DNA from: an uncultured Clostridia bacterium
GTDB taxonomy: Bacteria; Bacillota; Clostridia; Christensenellales; Aristaeellaceae
Direction: 5' to 3'
Length of the DNA: 64,000 nucleotides
Assembly (NCBI GenBank): GCA_946407745.1
Contig: CAMJPQ010000007.1
Span: 1-64,000, forward strand
The notes beneath the pieces were generated by a model, which worked only from the letters and a program-made list of their open reading frames with translations, was not told the DNA's origin and searched no databases. Of this stretch, positions 9,029 to 17,722 are shown piece after piece (the stretch's first letter is position 1; the number at the start of each line of letters is the position of its first letter). A program made the position numbers and the translations under genes.

Positions 9029-10860
9029 CAGCTTCTCACCTCCTGCCTGGCCTGCTGGAGCTCCTCCTCCAGCGTGCTCTGTATATGGTTGATTCTCTGG
9101 TACAGCCCGGGCTGCGCGCTCAGCTCCGCGTGGGTGCCCTCCTGCGTGATGCGCCCGTCCTCCAGCACCAGTATTTTGTCCGCCTGGCTGAGGGTGGTCA
9201 CCCTGTGGGAGATGATCAGCGTGGTGATGCGGCCCTGTTCACGGCGCAGCGCGGCGCGGATCTGCGCGTCGGTTTCCGTGTCCACCGCGGACAGGGAATC
9301 GTCAAAGATCAGCAGCTTGTTGTCCTTCAGCAGGGTGCGCGCGATGGCCACGCGCTGCTTCTGTCCGCCGGAGAGGGTCACGCCGCGCTCGCCCACCACG
9401 GTGTCCCAGCCCTTGTCCGCCTTGGCGATAAAGCCGGAGGCCGAGGCGATGTCCGCCGCGTGCTCGATCAGGTGGGCCTGGGGGTCGCGCAGGGTGATGC
9501 CCACATTCTCGCGGATGGTTTTGGAGTAGAGGAAGGGCTCCTGCAGGATCAGGCCCACATGGCTGCGCAGCCAGTCCCTGTCGATGCGCTGCAGGTCCAC
9601 CCCGTCGATGGTGATTTTGCCGCCGGTGGGCGCGTACAGCCGCTGCAGCAGGTACATCAGCGTGCTCTTGCCGCTGCCGGTGGAGCCCAGCACCGCCACG
9701 GTGGAGCCGGAGGGAATGGTGAAGGACACGTCCCGCAGCACGGGCACGCCGTCGTCCGGATAGGCGAAGGAGACATGGTCAAACACGATGTCCCCGTCCA
9801 GCGGGGGCTTCAGGGCGTCCGGCTCCTCCGGCTCGGCGGGCTCATGGAGGATGTGCTGTATGCGCTCCATGGCCACCAGGCTCTTGCCCGTGTCGGACAG
9901 CGTGCGGCCCAGCTGGCGCACGGGGAACAGCAGCTGCCCAACATAGGTTGTGAAGAGAATCAGCGTGCCCACGGTGATCTCGCCGCGCACGGCATAGATG
10001 ATGCACACAGCCAGGGTGATCAGCTGCTGCGCCCAAGTGATGGCATCGCCGCTGCCCCAGTACACGGCCAGCAGGTCGCTGAGCTTCAGTGACTTTTTGC
10101 GGTAATCCTCATTCACGCGGTCGAATTTCTCCACCTCGCGCTCCTGCTGCCCGAAGGCGCGCACCACGCGCACGCCGGTCAGGTTCTCCTGCAGCACGGC
10201 GCTCATTTTGCCCTCCGCCTCGTCTGCCAGGCGGAAGGAGGTGTGCACCCGCCGGAAAAACCACATGGCAAAGAGGAACAGCGCCGGCACCAGCACAATG
10301 CTGTACAGCGTCAGCGGCACGCTGCGGCCGAGCAGCAGCGCCAGGGCAATCACGATCATCAGCACCGCGTTGACCACTTCCATCACCTGCACGGACAGGA
10401 AGCGGCGGATGGTGTCCACATCGGAGGTGCAGCGCTGTATCAGGTCGCCGGTTTCCGCCTTCACGTGATAGGCGAAGGGCAGGCGCTGCAGGTGGGCATA
10501 CAGGCGCTCGCGGAGGGTGAGGGCGATGTTCTCGCTGGCCACTGCCGTCAGCCGCCCCTTCAGGAAGGTAAACACGCCGTTGACAATGTTCAGCGCGACC
10601 AGCGCCAGGCCGAGGATCCACAGGTTTTCCGTCAGCACCTGCCGCCCGAGGCCGAGTGAGCGCAGCGCGTTCAGCAGCCAGACGGGCAGGGTGGAGGGGC
10701 CGCCGGCAAGAATGCAGTCGATGGTCTCCGCGAGCAGCAGCGGCGTGAGATAGCCGATCAGCACAATCATGACCGTGGAAACCATTGCGCCAAGGAAGGC
10801 GCCCGCGTTATCACGGATGAGGGCGAGCATGGCCCGCAGGGGCGTTTGCTTGCGTTGCAT
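9028..10860 (-). CDS. heterodimeric ABC exporter subunit (degenerate NBD)
   Basis: A 610-aa ABC half-exporter. The ATG at 10860 is used because AGGAGG lies 9 bases upstream; an upstream in-frame ATG has no such site. Transmembrane domain about residues 20-310, then an NBD with Walker A GSTGSGKST and signature LSGGQKQR. Walker B reads LLIFDDSLSAVD, with Asp521 where the catalytic Glu should be. This is the hallmark of the degenerate site in asymmetric heterodimeric exporters such as BmrC and TM287. It is the first gene of the pair and lies behind a leader peptide and intrinsic terminator, suggesting drug-inducible attenuation. Confidence 0.9.
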   Translation of the reverse strand: MQRKQTPLRAMLALIRDNAGAFLGAMVSTVMIVLIGYLTPLLLAETIDCILAGGPSTLPVWLLNALRSLGLGRQVLTENLWILGLALVALNIVNGVFTFLKGRLTAVASENIALTLRERLYAHLQRLPFAYHVKAETGDLIQRCTSDVDTIRRFLSVQVMEVVNAVLMIVIALALLLGRSVPLTLYSIVLVPALFLFAMWFFRRVHTSFRLADEAEGKMSAVLQENLTGVRVVRAFGQQEREVEKFDRVNEDYRKKSLKLSDLLAVYWGSGDAITWAQQLITLAVCIIYAVRGEITVGTLILFTTYVGQLLFPVRQLGRTLSDTGKSLVAMERIQHILHEPAEPEEPDALKPPLDGDIVFDHVSFAYPDDGVPVLRDVSFTIPSGSTVAVLGSTGSGKSTLMYLLQRLYAPTGGKITIDGVDLQRIDRDWLRSHVGLILQEPFLYSKTIRENVGITLRDPQAHLIEHAADIASASGFIAKADKGWDTVVGERGVTLSGGQKQRVAIARTLLKDNKLLIFDDSLSAVDTETDAQIRAALRREQGRITTLIISHRVTTLSQADKILVLEDGRITQEGTHAELSAQPGLYQRINHIQSTLEEELQQARQEVRS

Positions 10861-10892
10861 GGGGAATGTCCTCCTGTTGATGGGAGTATGGA

Positions 10893-10932
10893 TGAAAACA
10901 GAAAAGCACCGGCTGCCCAAAGCGGCCGGTGC
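10893..10932 (-). terminator. attenuator hairpin before ABC exporter
   Basis: On the minus strand GCACCGGC (10932-10925), an 11-base loop, GCCGGTGC (10913-10906) and then TTTTCTGTTTT: a perfect 8-bp stem with a U-tract. It lies between the leader peptide stop and the exporter start, in the position of a transcription attenuator. Confidence 0.8.
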
Positions 10933-10959
10933 GGTGCATACGCATGAACGGGGCTGGCC

Positions 10960-11052
10960 TTACAGGCAGCTCCCCCACGCACAGACACACAGGGCCGTAT
11001 GGGCAGAATGATTCTTAGCAGCAGCGGACAACAGTTTCATATTCGTCATCAT
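10960..11052 (-). CDS. leader peptide of ABC exporter operon
   Basis: A 30-codon ORF with its own strong ribosome binding site (AGGAGG at 11063-11058). It starts with two ATG codons; spacing to AGGAGG favours the second, at 11049. The peptide ends LCVCAWGSCL and has no recognisable domain. Promoter, small ORF, terminator and exporter genes follow in that order, as in the bmrB-bmrC-bmrD attenuation locus of Bacillus subtilis. The codons for SCL, just before the stop, contain GCTGCC (10970-10965). This can pair with GGCAGC (10917-10912), which overlaps the terminator loop and the start of its 3' arm. Ribosome stalling here could therefore choose between structures. The function is inferred from architecture. 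Confidence 0.7.
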   Translation of the reverse strand: MMTNMKLLSAAAKNHSAHTALCVCAWGSCL

Positions 11053-11107
11053 ACAGGCCTCCTTTCTGTGCGTTGTCTGCCCGCACATCGGCGCGGACAG
11101 CGGGCAT

Positions 11108-11136
11108 ATGATAACATAAGAAGCCCGCTTTGGCAA
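11108..11136 (-). promoter_or_regulatory. promoter of ABC exporter leader
   Basis: On the minus strand TTGCCA (11136-11131), a 17-bp spacer and TATCAT (11113-11108). It would start transcription near 11100 and give a leader of about 50 bases before the small ORF. Confidence 0.65.
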
Positions 11137-11218
11137 GGGGATAATTTCAGCTATGGCAAAAGCGGTTGCGCTATGGTAAAATGAGGCAGACAAAAACGCG
11201 CGATACGGAGGCTGCGCC

Positions 11219-12166
11219 ATGCGCTATGAGGACATTCAGCCCCTGGGGCTCAGGATACAGGAAAACATCAGCCGCGTGCTGGTAGGCGGAAAAGAGGCGG
11301 CGGAGCTGCTGCTCACGGCCGTGCTTGCCGGCGGCCACGCCCTGATGGAGGATGTGCCCGGCACCGGCAAAACAACCCTGGCCAAGGCCTTTGCCCGCTC
11401 TGTGAGCGGCCGGTTTGAGCGCATCCAGTTCACGCCGGACCTGCTGCCCTCCGATGTCACAGGCACCCGCGTGTGGCAGCAGGACGAAGGATGCTTCGCC
11501 TTCATGCAGGGGCCGGTGTTCTGCAACATCCTGCTGGCGGACGAAATCAACCGCGCCACGCCCCGCACGCAGAGCGCCATGCTGGAGTGCATGGCGGAGG
11601 AGCAGGTCACGGAGGGCGGCCAGTCCCACCCGCTGCCCACCCCGTTTCTGGTCATCGCCACGCAGAACCCGGTGGAAACCCAGGGCACCTTTCCCCTGCC
11701 GGAGGCGCAGCTGGACCGCTTCATGCTGCAGTTTTCCCTGGGCTACCCGTCCCGTGCGGACACGGTGGAGCTTCTGCAGCGCTTCTCCCGCAGTGAGCCG
11801 CTGGAAGCGGTGGAACCCGTGGCGGACGTGCGGCAGCTCAGCGAGGCCCGCAGCCTGTGCCGCACGTGTGAGACTGCGCCGGATATACTGGACTACATGG
11901 CCGCCTTTGCCGAGGCAGCCAGGAATCCAGAACGCGTGCGCCTCGGCCCGTCTCCCAGGGCAGTGCTGTATTGGCTGCGCGCCTGCCAGGCCTGGGCGGC
12001 GCTGCACGGCCGGCCCTACATCATCCCCGATGATGTGAAGCGCCTGGCGGTGCCGGTGCTGGCGCACCGCCTGCTGATGCGCGGGCTCGGGCAGCAGATT
12101 ACACCCGCCGCCTTCCTGCGGGAGCTGATGGACACCGTGCCCGTGCCGACGGAGACAAGGGAGTGA
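11219..12166 (+). CDS. MoxR-family AAA+ ATPase
   Basis: A 315-aa AAA+ ATPase of the MoxR/RavA group. Walker A EDVPGTGKTTLAKA and Walker B LADEINRATPRTQSA are followed by sensor 1 (VIATQNPVE) and the AAA_lid_2 domain. Family members act as chaperones that mature or activate partner complexes. Here it starts the usual MoxR-DUF58-membrane-protein cluster, implying a joint role at the membrane. The ATG follows GGAGG by 8 bases. A weak promoter (TGGCAA-17 bp-TAAAAT, 11154-11182) lies upstream. Confidence 0.9.
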   Translation: MRYEDIQPLGLRIQENISRVLVGGKEAAELLLTAVLAGGHALMEDVPGTGKTTLAKAFARSVSGRFERIQFTPDLLPSDVTGTRVWQQDEGCFAFMQGPVFCNILLADEINRATPRTQSAMLECMAEEQVTEGGQSHPLPTPFLVIATQNPVETQGTFPLPEAQLDRFMLQFSLGYPSRADTVELLQRFSRSEPLEAVEPVADVRQLSEARSLCRTCETAPDILDYMAAFAEAARNPERVRLGPSPRAVLYWLRACQAWAALHGRPYIIPDDVKRLAVPVLAHRLLMRGLGQQITPAAFLRELMDTVPVPTETRE

Positions 12167-12185
12167 ACAACGGGAGGCTCCGCCC

Positions 12186-13274
12186 ATGAACATCATCGTG
12201 ATCCTGCTCGTATTCCTGCTGCTGACGGGTCTGTACGCCCTGCTGCTCGGCCGGGCCGCTTTTCCGCGCCTGCGGCTCAGCCGCTCGTTTTCCAGGGCGG
12301 CGGCCTTTGCCGGCGAGGAGATCGAGATGGTGGAAACGGTGGACAACGCATCGCTCCTGCCCTTTGCCTTCCTGCAGCTGGAATGCCGCATTCCCTCCGC
12401 GCTGCGCTTCCGCTCCGCTGCCGAGGAGGAGGCGCGGGAGGACAGGTATCACCAGAGCCTGTTCATGCTCGCGCCGCGCAGGCGGGTGATACGGCACTAC
12501 AGGCTGACACTGGCCCAAAGGGGCATCTACCAGATCAATACCGCCACGCTGACGGCAGGCGACCTGTGCGGGCTGTACCACAGGACGCGGGAGCTGACCC
12601 TGCCCGCGCGTGTGGTGGTATGGCCCCGGCCCTGCGGTGAGCTGCCGCTGCCCCTCAGCCGGCTGATCGGCCAGTGGGCCGCCCTGCGCGCGCTTTCGCC
12701 GGATCCGTTTCTTTACCGCGGTCTGCGGCCCTACCGCCCCGGCGACCCCCTGCGCGATGTGCACTGGCCGGCCTCCGCCCGCAGCGGCGAAATGCAGGTG
12801 ATGGTGCGGGAAACGACTGCCTCGGCAAGGCTGCTGATACTCATCAACGGGCAGGCGGGGCCGCGCCAGTGGCAGCATTATTCCATCGACGAGGCGGAGA
12901 CGGTGGAGCGCCTCATTTCCCTGGCCGCGTCTGCCTGCTGCCATGCCCTGAAGGCCGGGCTGCCGGTGGGCTTTGCGGTGAACATGGCGGACGATAGCGG
13001 GCAGAGCGCGCTGCTCTGGCCGGATACGTGCGGCATGGATGAGGAGCGCCTGCTGACCGGGCTGGCGGCCATCCGTATGAAGCAAACCTATTCCCTGCAC
13101 CGCTTTGTGGAGCTGCTGAGCGGCGATGCGGCCCTGGGCGGATGGGCGGAAACGGATGTGCTGCTGCTCACGGCCTATGAGAACGAGGAAACGGCCCAGG
13201 TGATGGACACCCTGCGCGCCCTGTGCCGCAGCGCGTCCCTTTACTGCACAGGTGAAGGGGGGCTGGCCGCGTGA
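12186..13274 (+). CDS. DUF58 domain-containing protein
   Basis: A 362-aa protein with one or two N-terminal hydrophobic segments (IVILLVFLLLTGLYALL) and a C-terminal DUF58 domain. The family signature is YRPGDPLRDVHWPASARSGE at about residues 180-200. DUF58 proteins resemble von Willebrand factor A domains and are nearly always encoded beside MoxR ATPases; their molecular role is uncertain. The start is preceded by GGGAGG, and its stop overlaps the next gene's GTG (GTGA). Confidence 0.85.
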   Translation: MNIIVILLVFLLLTGLYALLLGRAAFPRLRLSRSFSRAAAFAGEEIEMVETVDNASLLPFAFLQLECRIPSALRFRSAAEEEAREDRYHQSLFMLAPRRRVIRHYRLTLAQRGIYQINTATLTAGDLCGLYHRTRELTLPARVVVWPRPCGELPLPLSRLIGQWAALRALSPDPFLYRGLRPYRPGDPLRDVHWPASARSGEMQVMVRETTASARLLILINGQAGPRQWQHYSIDEAETVERLISLAASACCHALKAGLPVGFAVNMADDSGQSALLWPDTCGMDEERLLTGLAAIRMKQTYSLHRFVELLSGDAALGGWAETDVLLLTAYENEETAQVMDTLRALCRSASLYCTGEGGLAA

Positions 13275-14344
13275 AGCTGCTGTATCGCCTCAGGAGCGCG
13301 CCGCTGACGGCCCTTTCTCTGGCACCCTTTATACTGGCGCTGTGCGGCGCCGCTGCGCCGCAGCTGGTGCCGTGGGCGGTGCCTGCCCTGCTGGCGGCCT
13401 GCTGCCTGTTCTGCCTGCTGCTGCCGGGCTTTGATGTGCGCCTGCAGGTAGTGCCGGTTTTTGCCGCCGCCTACGCGGTGGCTGAGCTGCTCTGCCGCAT
13501 GCTGTCCCGCGGCGAGTTCGCGGAGGTGGTGCGGCTGGTCACCCCGTGGCTGCACGGCTGCTTTCTCGCGTTTTTTGCGCTGGTGTGTTATCGGGCAAAC
13601 AGGGAGAGGTTGTTTGCCTCGGTTCGCCGCGGCAGGCGCCCTGCCGCCGAAAACCGCCGCCGCGGCGCGGTATGGACGATGGCCATGGCGGCCGGTACGG
13701 TTCTGCTTTCCCTCGCCCCTGTCTGGGTGCGCGGACTGTCCGCGCTGTGGGGGTGGCTGAAGGAGGCCGCCCGCGCGGTGATTGCGTTCCTGGGCAGCCT
13801 TATGGCGCGGGAGGAGCCGGCCGGCGGGGGCGCGGCGGGCAGCGGCGGCAGCGGTATGATGCCCATGGAGGCCGCCGAGCCCAGCCCCCTGCTGCAGCTG
13901 CTGGAAAAGGCGCTGTATGCGCTGGCGGCGCTGGCGCTGGCCGCGCTGCTGCTGTGGGCGGCGAAAACGCTGGCCGTGAAGGCTTGGCGGGGCGTCCACC
14001 GGGTGATCGCCCATGTGCGCGCAGCCATCCGCCGCCTGTCAGTGCCTGTCGAAGAGGATTTTGTGGACGAGGTGGAAAGCTCGGAGGCTGCAGGGCTGCG
14101 CATCAGCGCGCCGCGCCTGCGCAGGCAGCGCCTGCGCGGCCTGCCGCCCAGAGAGGGAATACGGCACGAGTACCGCCGGCTGCTGCGCCGCCACCGCGAG
14201 TGGGGGCCGGGCCGGACCGCCCGGGAGAACCTGCCGCAGGCGGCGGAGCTGTACGAGCGCAGCCGGTACAGCGGCCTGCCCGTCACGCAGGAGGACCTGC
14301 TGGAGTTCCGCAGGCGGAGCGGACGGGACACCGCAGACGGATGA
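13271..14344 (+). CDS. TgpA-like membrane protein lacking transglutaminase domain
   Basis: A 357-aa membrane protein. It has several N-terminal hydrophobic segments (residues about 10-110 and 135-160), a Gly-rich stretch, another helix near 215-240, and a C-terminal cytoplasmic tail (EYRRLLRRHREWGPGRT, LPQAAELYERSRYSGLPV) resembling DUF4129. The third gene of MoxR-DUF58 clusters is normally a TgpA-type protein with an extracellular transglutaminase between such parts. No Cys-His-Asp transglutaminase core is visible and the protein is much shorter than usual. It may be a reduced TgpA. The GTG start is coupled to DUF58 by a GTGA overlap. Confidence 0.6.
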   Translation: MKLLYRLRSAPLTALSLAPFILALCGAAAPQLVPWAVPALLAACCLFCLLLPGFDVRLQVVPVFAAAYAVAELLCRMLSRGEFAEVVRLVTPWLHGCFLAFFALVCYRANRERLFASVRRGRRPAAENRRRGAVWTMAMAAGTVLLSLAPVWVRGLSALWGWLKEAARAVIAFLGSLMAREEPAGGGAAGSGGSGMMPMEAAEPSPLLQLLEKALYALAALALAALLLWAAKTLAVKAWRGVHRVIAHVRAAIRRLSVPVEEDFVDEVESSEAAGLRISAPRLRRQRLRGLPPREGIRHEYRRLLRRHREWGPGRTARENLPQAAELYERSRYSGLPVTQEDLLEFRRRSGRDTADG

Positions 14345-14375
14345 CAGAGCTGCTTGGATGAGCACGGAGGTTTGT

Positions 14376-17300
14376 ATGCTGCAGATTTACGCCTATCGGA
14401 AGGCCAGGATTCTGCCCTGCCTGCTGCCGGAGATCGCGCAGGCGCGAGCTGAGGGCAAACGTGTGCTGCTGCTGGTGCCGGGGCAGTATACCCTGCAGGC
14501 CGAGCGTGAGGTGGTGGAGGGGCTGCACCTGAGCGGCCTGATGGACATTGACGTGCTGTCGCCCCAGAAGCTGGCGGCACAGGTGAGGGAGCGGGCAGGC
14601 GGACTGCCCCTGCGCAGCCTGGGCGAGCGGGGGCGGGTGATGGCCTTTTCCGCCGTGCTGACCGCCTGCAGGGCCGAGCTGGATTTTTACCGCTCCTCGG
14701 CCGGCACCTACGGGCTGGCGGAGGAGGTGTCCCGCCAGGTGGCGGAGCTGCAGCGCAGCGGCCTGACGCCGGCGCAGCTGCGCCTGCACGCTGGGCAGAC
14801 GATCTCGCGCGGCACGCAGCTGAAATGGACCGATCTCGCGTTGATCTGGGAGCGCTACCTGGAACTGATCGGCGGGCGCTTTGCCGACGAAACCATGACC
14901 GAGCGGGAAACGGTGCTCCGCCTGCCGCGCAGCGGCCTCGCGGACGGAGCGGCGGTTTTTGCCTGCGGCTTCGATGCGCTGCAGCCCTATCACCGCGCCC
15001 TGCTGCTGGCGATGTGCGCTTCGGCCGAAAAGGTGACCGTCGCCATGTGCATGGACAGGAGCGACGTGCCGGACGCGGCGGTGTTCCGCGCGCAGAGAAG
15101 CTGCGTCTCCGAGCTGCTGAAGGAAGCGAAGGACGCCGGTGTCGCCGTATCGGTCCGCTATCAGGAATCGACGGATGAGCGCGCGGAGGCGCTGAGGTAT
15201 TTCACGGCGCACCTGTTTGATCCCATCGCGAAGCCCTTCACCGGGAGGGCGGACGGAATACGCCTCTACCGCGCCGCAAACCCCGTGGCTGAAGCGATGC
15301 AGTGCGCCGCCATCCTGAGGGAATGGCATGAGCGCGGCACGCCGTGGGACCGAATGACCGTGGCCTACGCTGAAACGTCGGTGCTGCCGGGGGCGCTGTC
15401 GGAGGCGCTGCGCGCCTGCGGCATCCCGCACTTTCTCTCCGTGGGCATGCCCATGGCCAGGCACGGGCTGTGCCGCCTGCTGATCGCCTCGCTGCGGGCC
15501 GTATGCCTGGGCTACGGCGCGGAGGACATGCAGACCGCGCTGTGCAGCGGCTTTGCCCCGCTGACCGAGGAGGAGCAGAACCTTCTGCGGGTGTATGCCT
15601 CGGAAAACGGCATACAGGGCCGCAAGTGGCTGGAGCCCTTCAGCCGCGGCGAGGACGCGGCGGCCATGGAGCCCCTGCGCCTGCGCCTGACTGAACCCAT
15701 GGCGGCGCTTCACACAGCCCTGCTGGAGGCGAAAACCGCCACGGCCTCGGTGACGGCGATTTATGACTATCTGGTAGCGATTGGCGCCTACGGGCGGCTG
15801 ATGGAGCGGGAGGAGGCCCTGCTGCGGCGCGGCATGCAGACCGAGGCGCAGCAGAACCGCCAGGTGTGGCGCGCGCTGATGGAGCTGCTGGACCAGCTGC
15901 ACGCGCTGCTGGGCAGCCGCCGCGCCGCCATGAGGGACCTTTCCCGCCTGGTGGAAAACGGCCTGAAGGGGCAGAAGCTTTCCACCCTGCCCAACACGGC
16001 CGGCTGCGTAATGGTGGGCGAGGCAGGCCACAGCCTGGTGGGCGACGTGGACGGGCTGATACTGATGGGCCTGCAGGACAGCGCCACCCTGTCCGCGCAG
16101 GAGGGCCTGCTGAGCGAGGAGGAGCGGAGCGAGCTGGGCAGCAGGTCCGGCCTGCGCATCGGCCTGACGCAGCAGGAGCAGCGGGCGCTGCGGCTGAACG
16201 ATTTCTTCCGCGCGGCCACCTGCCCGGACAGGGAGATTGTGCTGACCTATTCCGCCTCAGACACAGCCGGAAAGGCGCTGCGGCCCTCGTCGCTGGTCGG
16301 CGCGGTGCGGCGCGTTTTCCCCATGCTGCGCTGCGGGGAGGCGAGCGGGGAGGGGCTGCTTTCTCCCGCCGTGGCCCTGGACAGCCTAGCGCTGCGCCTG
16401 CGCCGCTGGCTGGACGGCAGCGAGGATGCCCCCGGAGAGGAATGGCAGGCGGCGGCGCACGCGCTGCTCAGCTCCCCGCTCTACCAGGAAAAAACCCTGC
16501 AGGTGCTGGACGGCCTGACCGGCGCGAAGCCCGAGGAGCAGCTGACGCCGCAGGAGGCGGAATCGGTATACCAGCAGAGCAGCGCTTCCATCAGCCGGAT
16601 CGAAAGATACGCGGCGTGCCCCTACAGCTACTTTGTGCGCTACGGCCTGCGCCCCGCAGAGCGGCGGGAGTTTGTGTACCAGGCCGATGAGCGAGGCAGC
16701 TTTTTCCACGTGGTGATGCAGCGCTATGCCGAGCTGGCCTCCGCCTACAGGGAATGGCCGAACCTGCCCGATGAGGAAATCGAGGCCATTGTGACGGACG
16801 CGGTGGAGGAGCAGAAGACGGCCTGGAAGGATGGCCCGCTGGAGGAGGACGAGGTGGGCAGGCGGCTTGGCCGCGAATATGAGCGCATGGTGCGCCGCGG
16901 CGCCTGGCTGTTTACCCGGCACGCGCGCCAGGGGCATTTCAGCGCGGCGCAGGCGGAAGTCCGCTTCGGCCCGGGCGGCACCCTGCCCCCGCTGATGCTG
17001 CGCCTCTCGGACGGCCGCACGGTGGCCCTGCAGGGCGTGATCGACCGCATTGACCGCTTCCGGGGCGACAAGGGCGTGTACCTGCGCGTGGTGGACTATA
17101 AGAGCTCCACCCGCGAGCTGGAGGCGGTGCGCATCGCCCACGGCCTGCAGCTGCAGCTGCTTTTGTACCTGCGGGCGGCGCTGGCCGCGTCAAAGGGTGA
17201 AAAGCCTGCCGGATGCTTCTATTTCTTCATCCGGGACCCCCATGTGAACACGGAGGAGGACATCCGCGAGGTGGCGGAAAAGGCGCTGGCCAGGGAGCTG

Positions 17301-17699
17301 CGCCTCAGCGGTGTGGTGCTGGCCGAGACGGAGGTTGTGACTGCCATGAACGGCGACGACCCGGACTCGGTGATACCGAAGGTGCTGAAAAAGGACGGCA
17401 CCCCCACGGCCACCGCGATGGCCTGCACCGAGCGGGAGATGGGCCACCTGCTGGCGGAGGCGGAGCGCATTGCCGCCGCCGTGGCGGAAGAGATGCGCTC
17501 CGGCTTCATCCCGGTGTCACCGGTGCGCCTGCCCGGCAGCCTGGCGTGCGAGCAGTGCTCCTATGGCGGCATCTGCGGCCGCGACCCGCAGCGCCGCGGC
17601 TTTACCGACCGCGACCTGACCGGGGAGGATGAAAATGAAACGTGGAACAGGCTGGTGGGGAGGACGACCAACGCTGTTGAACATCCAGAGCTTGAATAG
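14376..17699 (+). CDS. addB: ATP-dependent helicase/nuclease subunit AddB
   Basis: A 1107-aa AddB-type nuclease of the AddAB recombination complex, which resects double-strand breaks for RecA. It has a helicase-like N-terminal half and a C-terminal PD-(D/E)XK nuclease: LRVVDYKSST contains Asp907 and Lys909. Four cysteines in the AddB spacing (Cys748, then Cys1058, Cys1061 and Cys1067) should hold the 4Fe-4S cluster. The ATG at 14376 is 5 bases after GGAGG and begins IYAYRKARIL, which aligns with the usual AddB start; the reading frame is open further upstream but there overlaps the previous gene. The Walker A motif normally found near residue 10 is absent. AddA, usually next, is not in the window. 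Confidence 0.9.
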   Translation: MLQIYAYRKARILPCLLPEIAQARAEGKRVLLLVPGQYTLQAEREVVEGLHLSGLMDIDVLSPQKLAAQVRERAGGLPLRSLGERGRVMAFSAVLTACRAELDFYRSSAGTYGLAEEVSRQVAELQRSGLTPAQLRLHAGQTISRGTQLKWTDLALIWERYLELIGGRFADETMTERETVLRLPRSGLADGAAVFACGFDALQPYHRALLLAMCASAEKVTVAMCMDRSDVPDAAVFRAQRSCVSELLKEAKDAGVAVSVRYQESTDERAEALRYFTAHLFDPIAKPFTGRADGIRLYRAANPVAEAMQCAAILREWHERGTPWDRMTVAYAETSVLPGALSEALRACGIPHFLSVGMPMARHGLCRLLIASLRAVCLGYGAEDMQTALCSGFAPLTEEEQNLLRVYASENGIQGRKWLEPFSRGEDAAAMEPLRLRLTEPMAALHTALLEAKTATASVTAIYDYLVAIGAYGRLMEREEALLRRGMQTEAQQNRQVWRALMELLDQLHALLGSRRAAMRDLSRLVENGLKGQKLSTLPNTAGCVMVGEAGHSLVGDVDGLILMGLQDSATLSAQEGLLSEEERSELGSRSGLRIGLTQQEQRALRLNDFFRAATCPDREIVLTYSASDTAGKALRPSSLVGAVRRVFPMLRCGEASGEGLLSPAVALDSLALRLRRWLDGSEDAPGEEWQAAAHALLSSPLYQEKTLQVLDGLTGAKPEEQLTPQEAESVYQQSSASISRIERYAACPYSYFVRYGLRPAERREFVYQADERGSFFHVVMQRYAELASAYREWPNLPDEEIEAIVTDAVEEQKTAWKDGPLEEDEVGRRLGREYERMVRRGAWLFTRHARQGHFSAAQAEVRFGPGGTLPPLMLRLSDGRTVALQGVIDRIDRFRGDKGVYLRVVDYKSSTRELEAVRIAHGLQLQLLLYLRAALAASKGEKPAGCFYFFIRDPHVNTEEDIREVAEKALARELRLSGVVLAETEVVTAMNGDDPDSVIPKVLKKDGTPTATAMACTEREMGHLLAEAERIAAAVAEEMRSGFIPVSPVRLPGSLACEQCSYGGICGRDPQRRGFTDRDLTGEDENETWNRLVGRTTNAVEHPELE

Positions 17700-17722
17700 A
17701 TGTAGCTGCTGAAACATAATAC

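Noticed and set aside
7136..9529. 797-codon plus-strand frame across the ABC exporter genes
   Set aside because: Mirror of two clear ABC subunits; no ribosome binding site or domain.
14013..14375. N-terminal extension of AddB
   Set aside because: It overlaps the TgpA-like gene, is Cys/Arg-rich and unlike AddB. The ATG at 14376 has a binding site and aligns with the family start.
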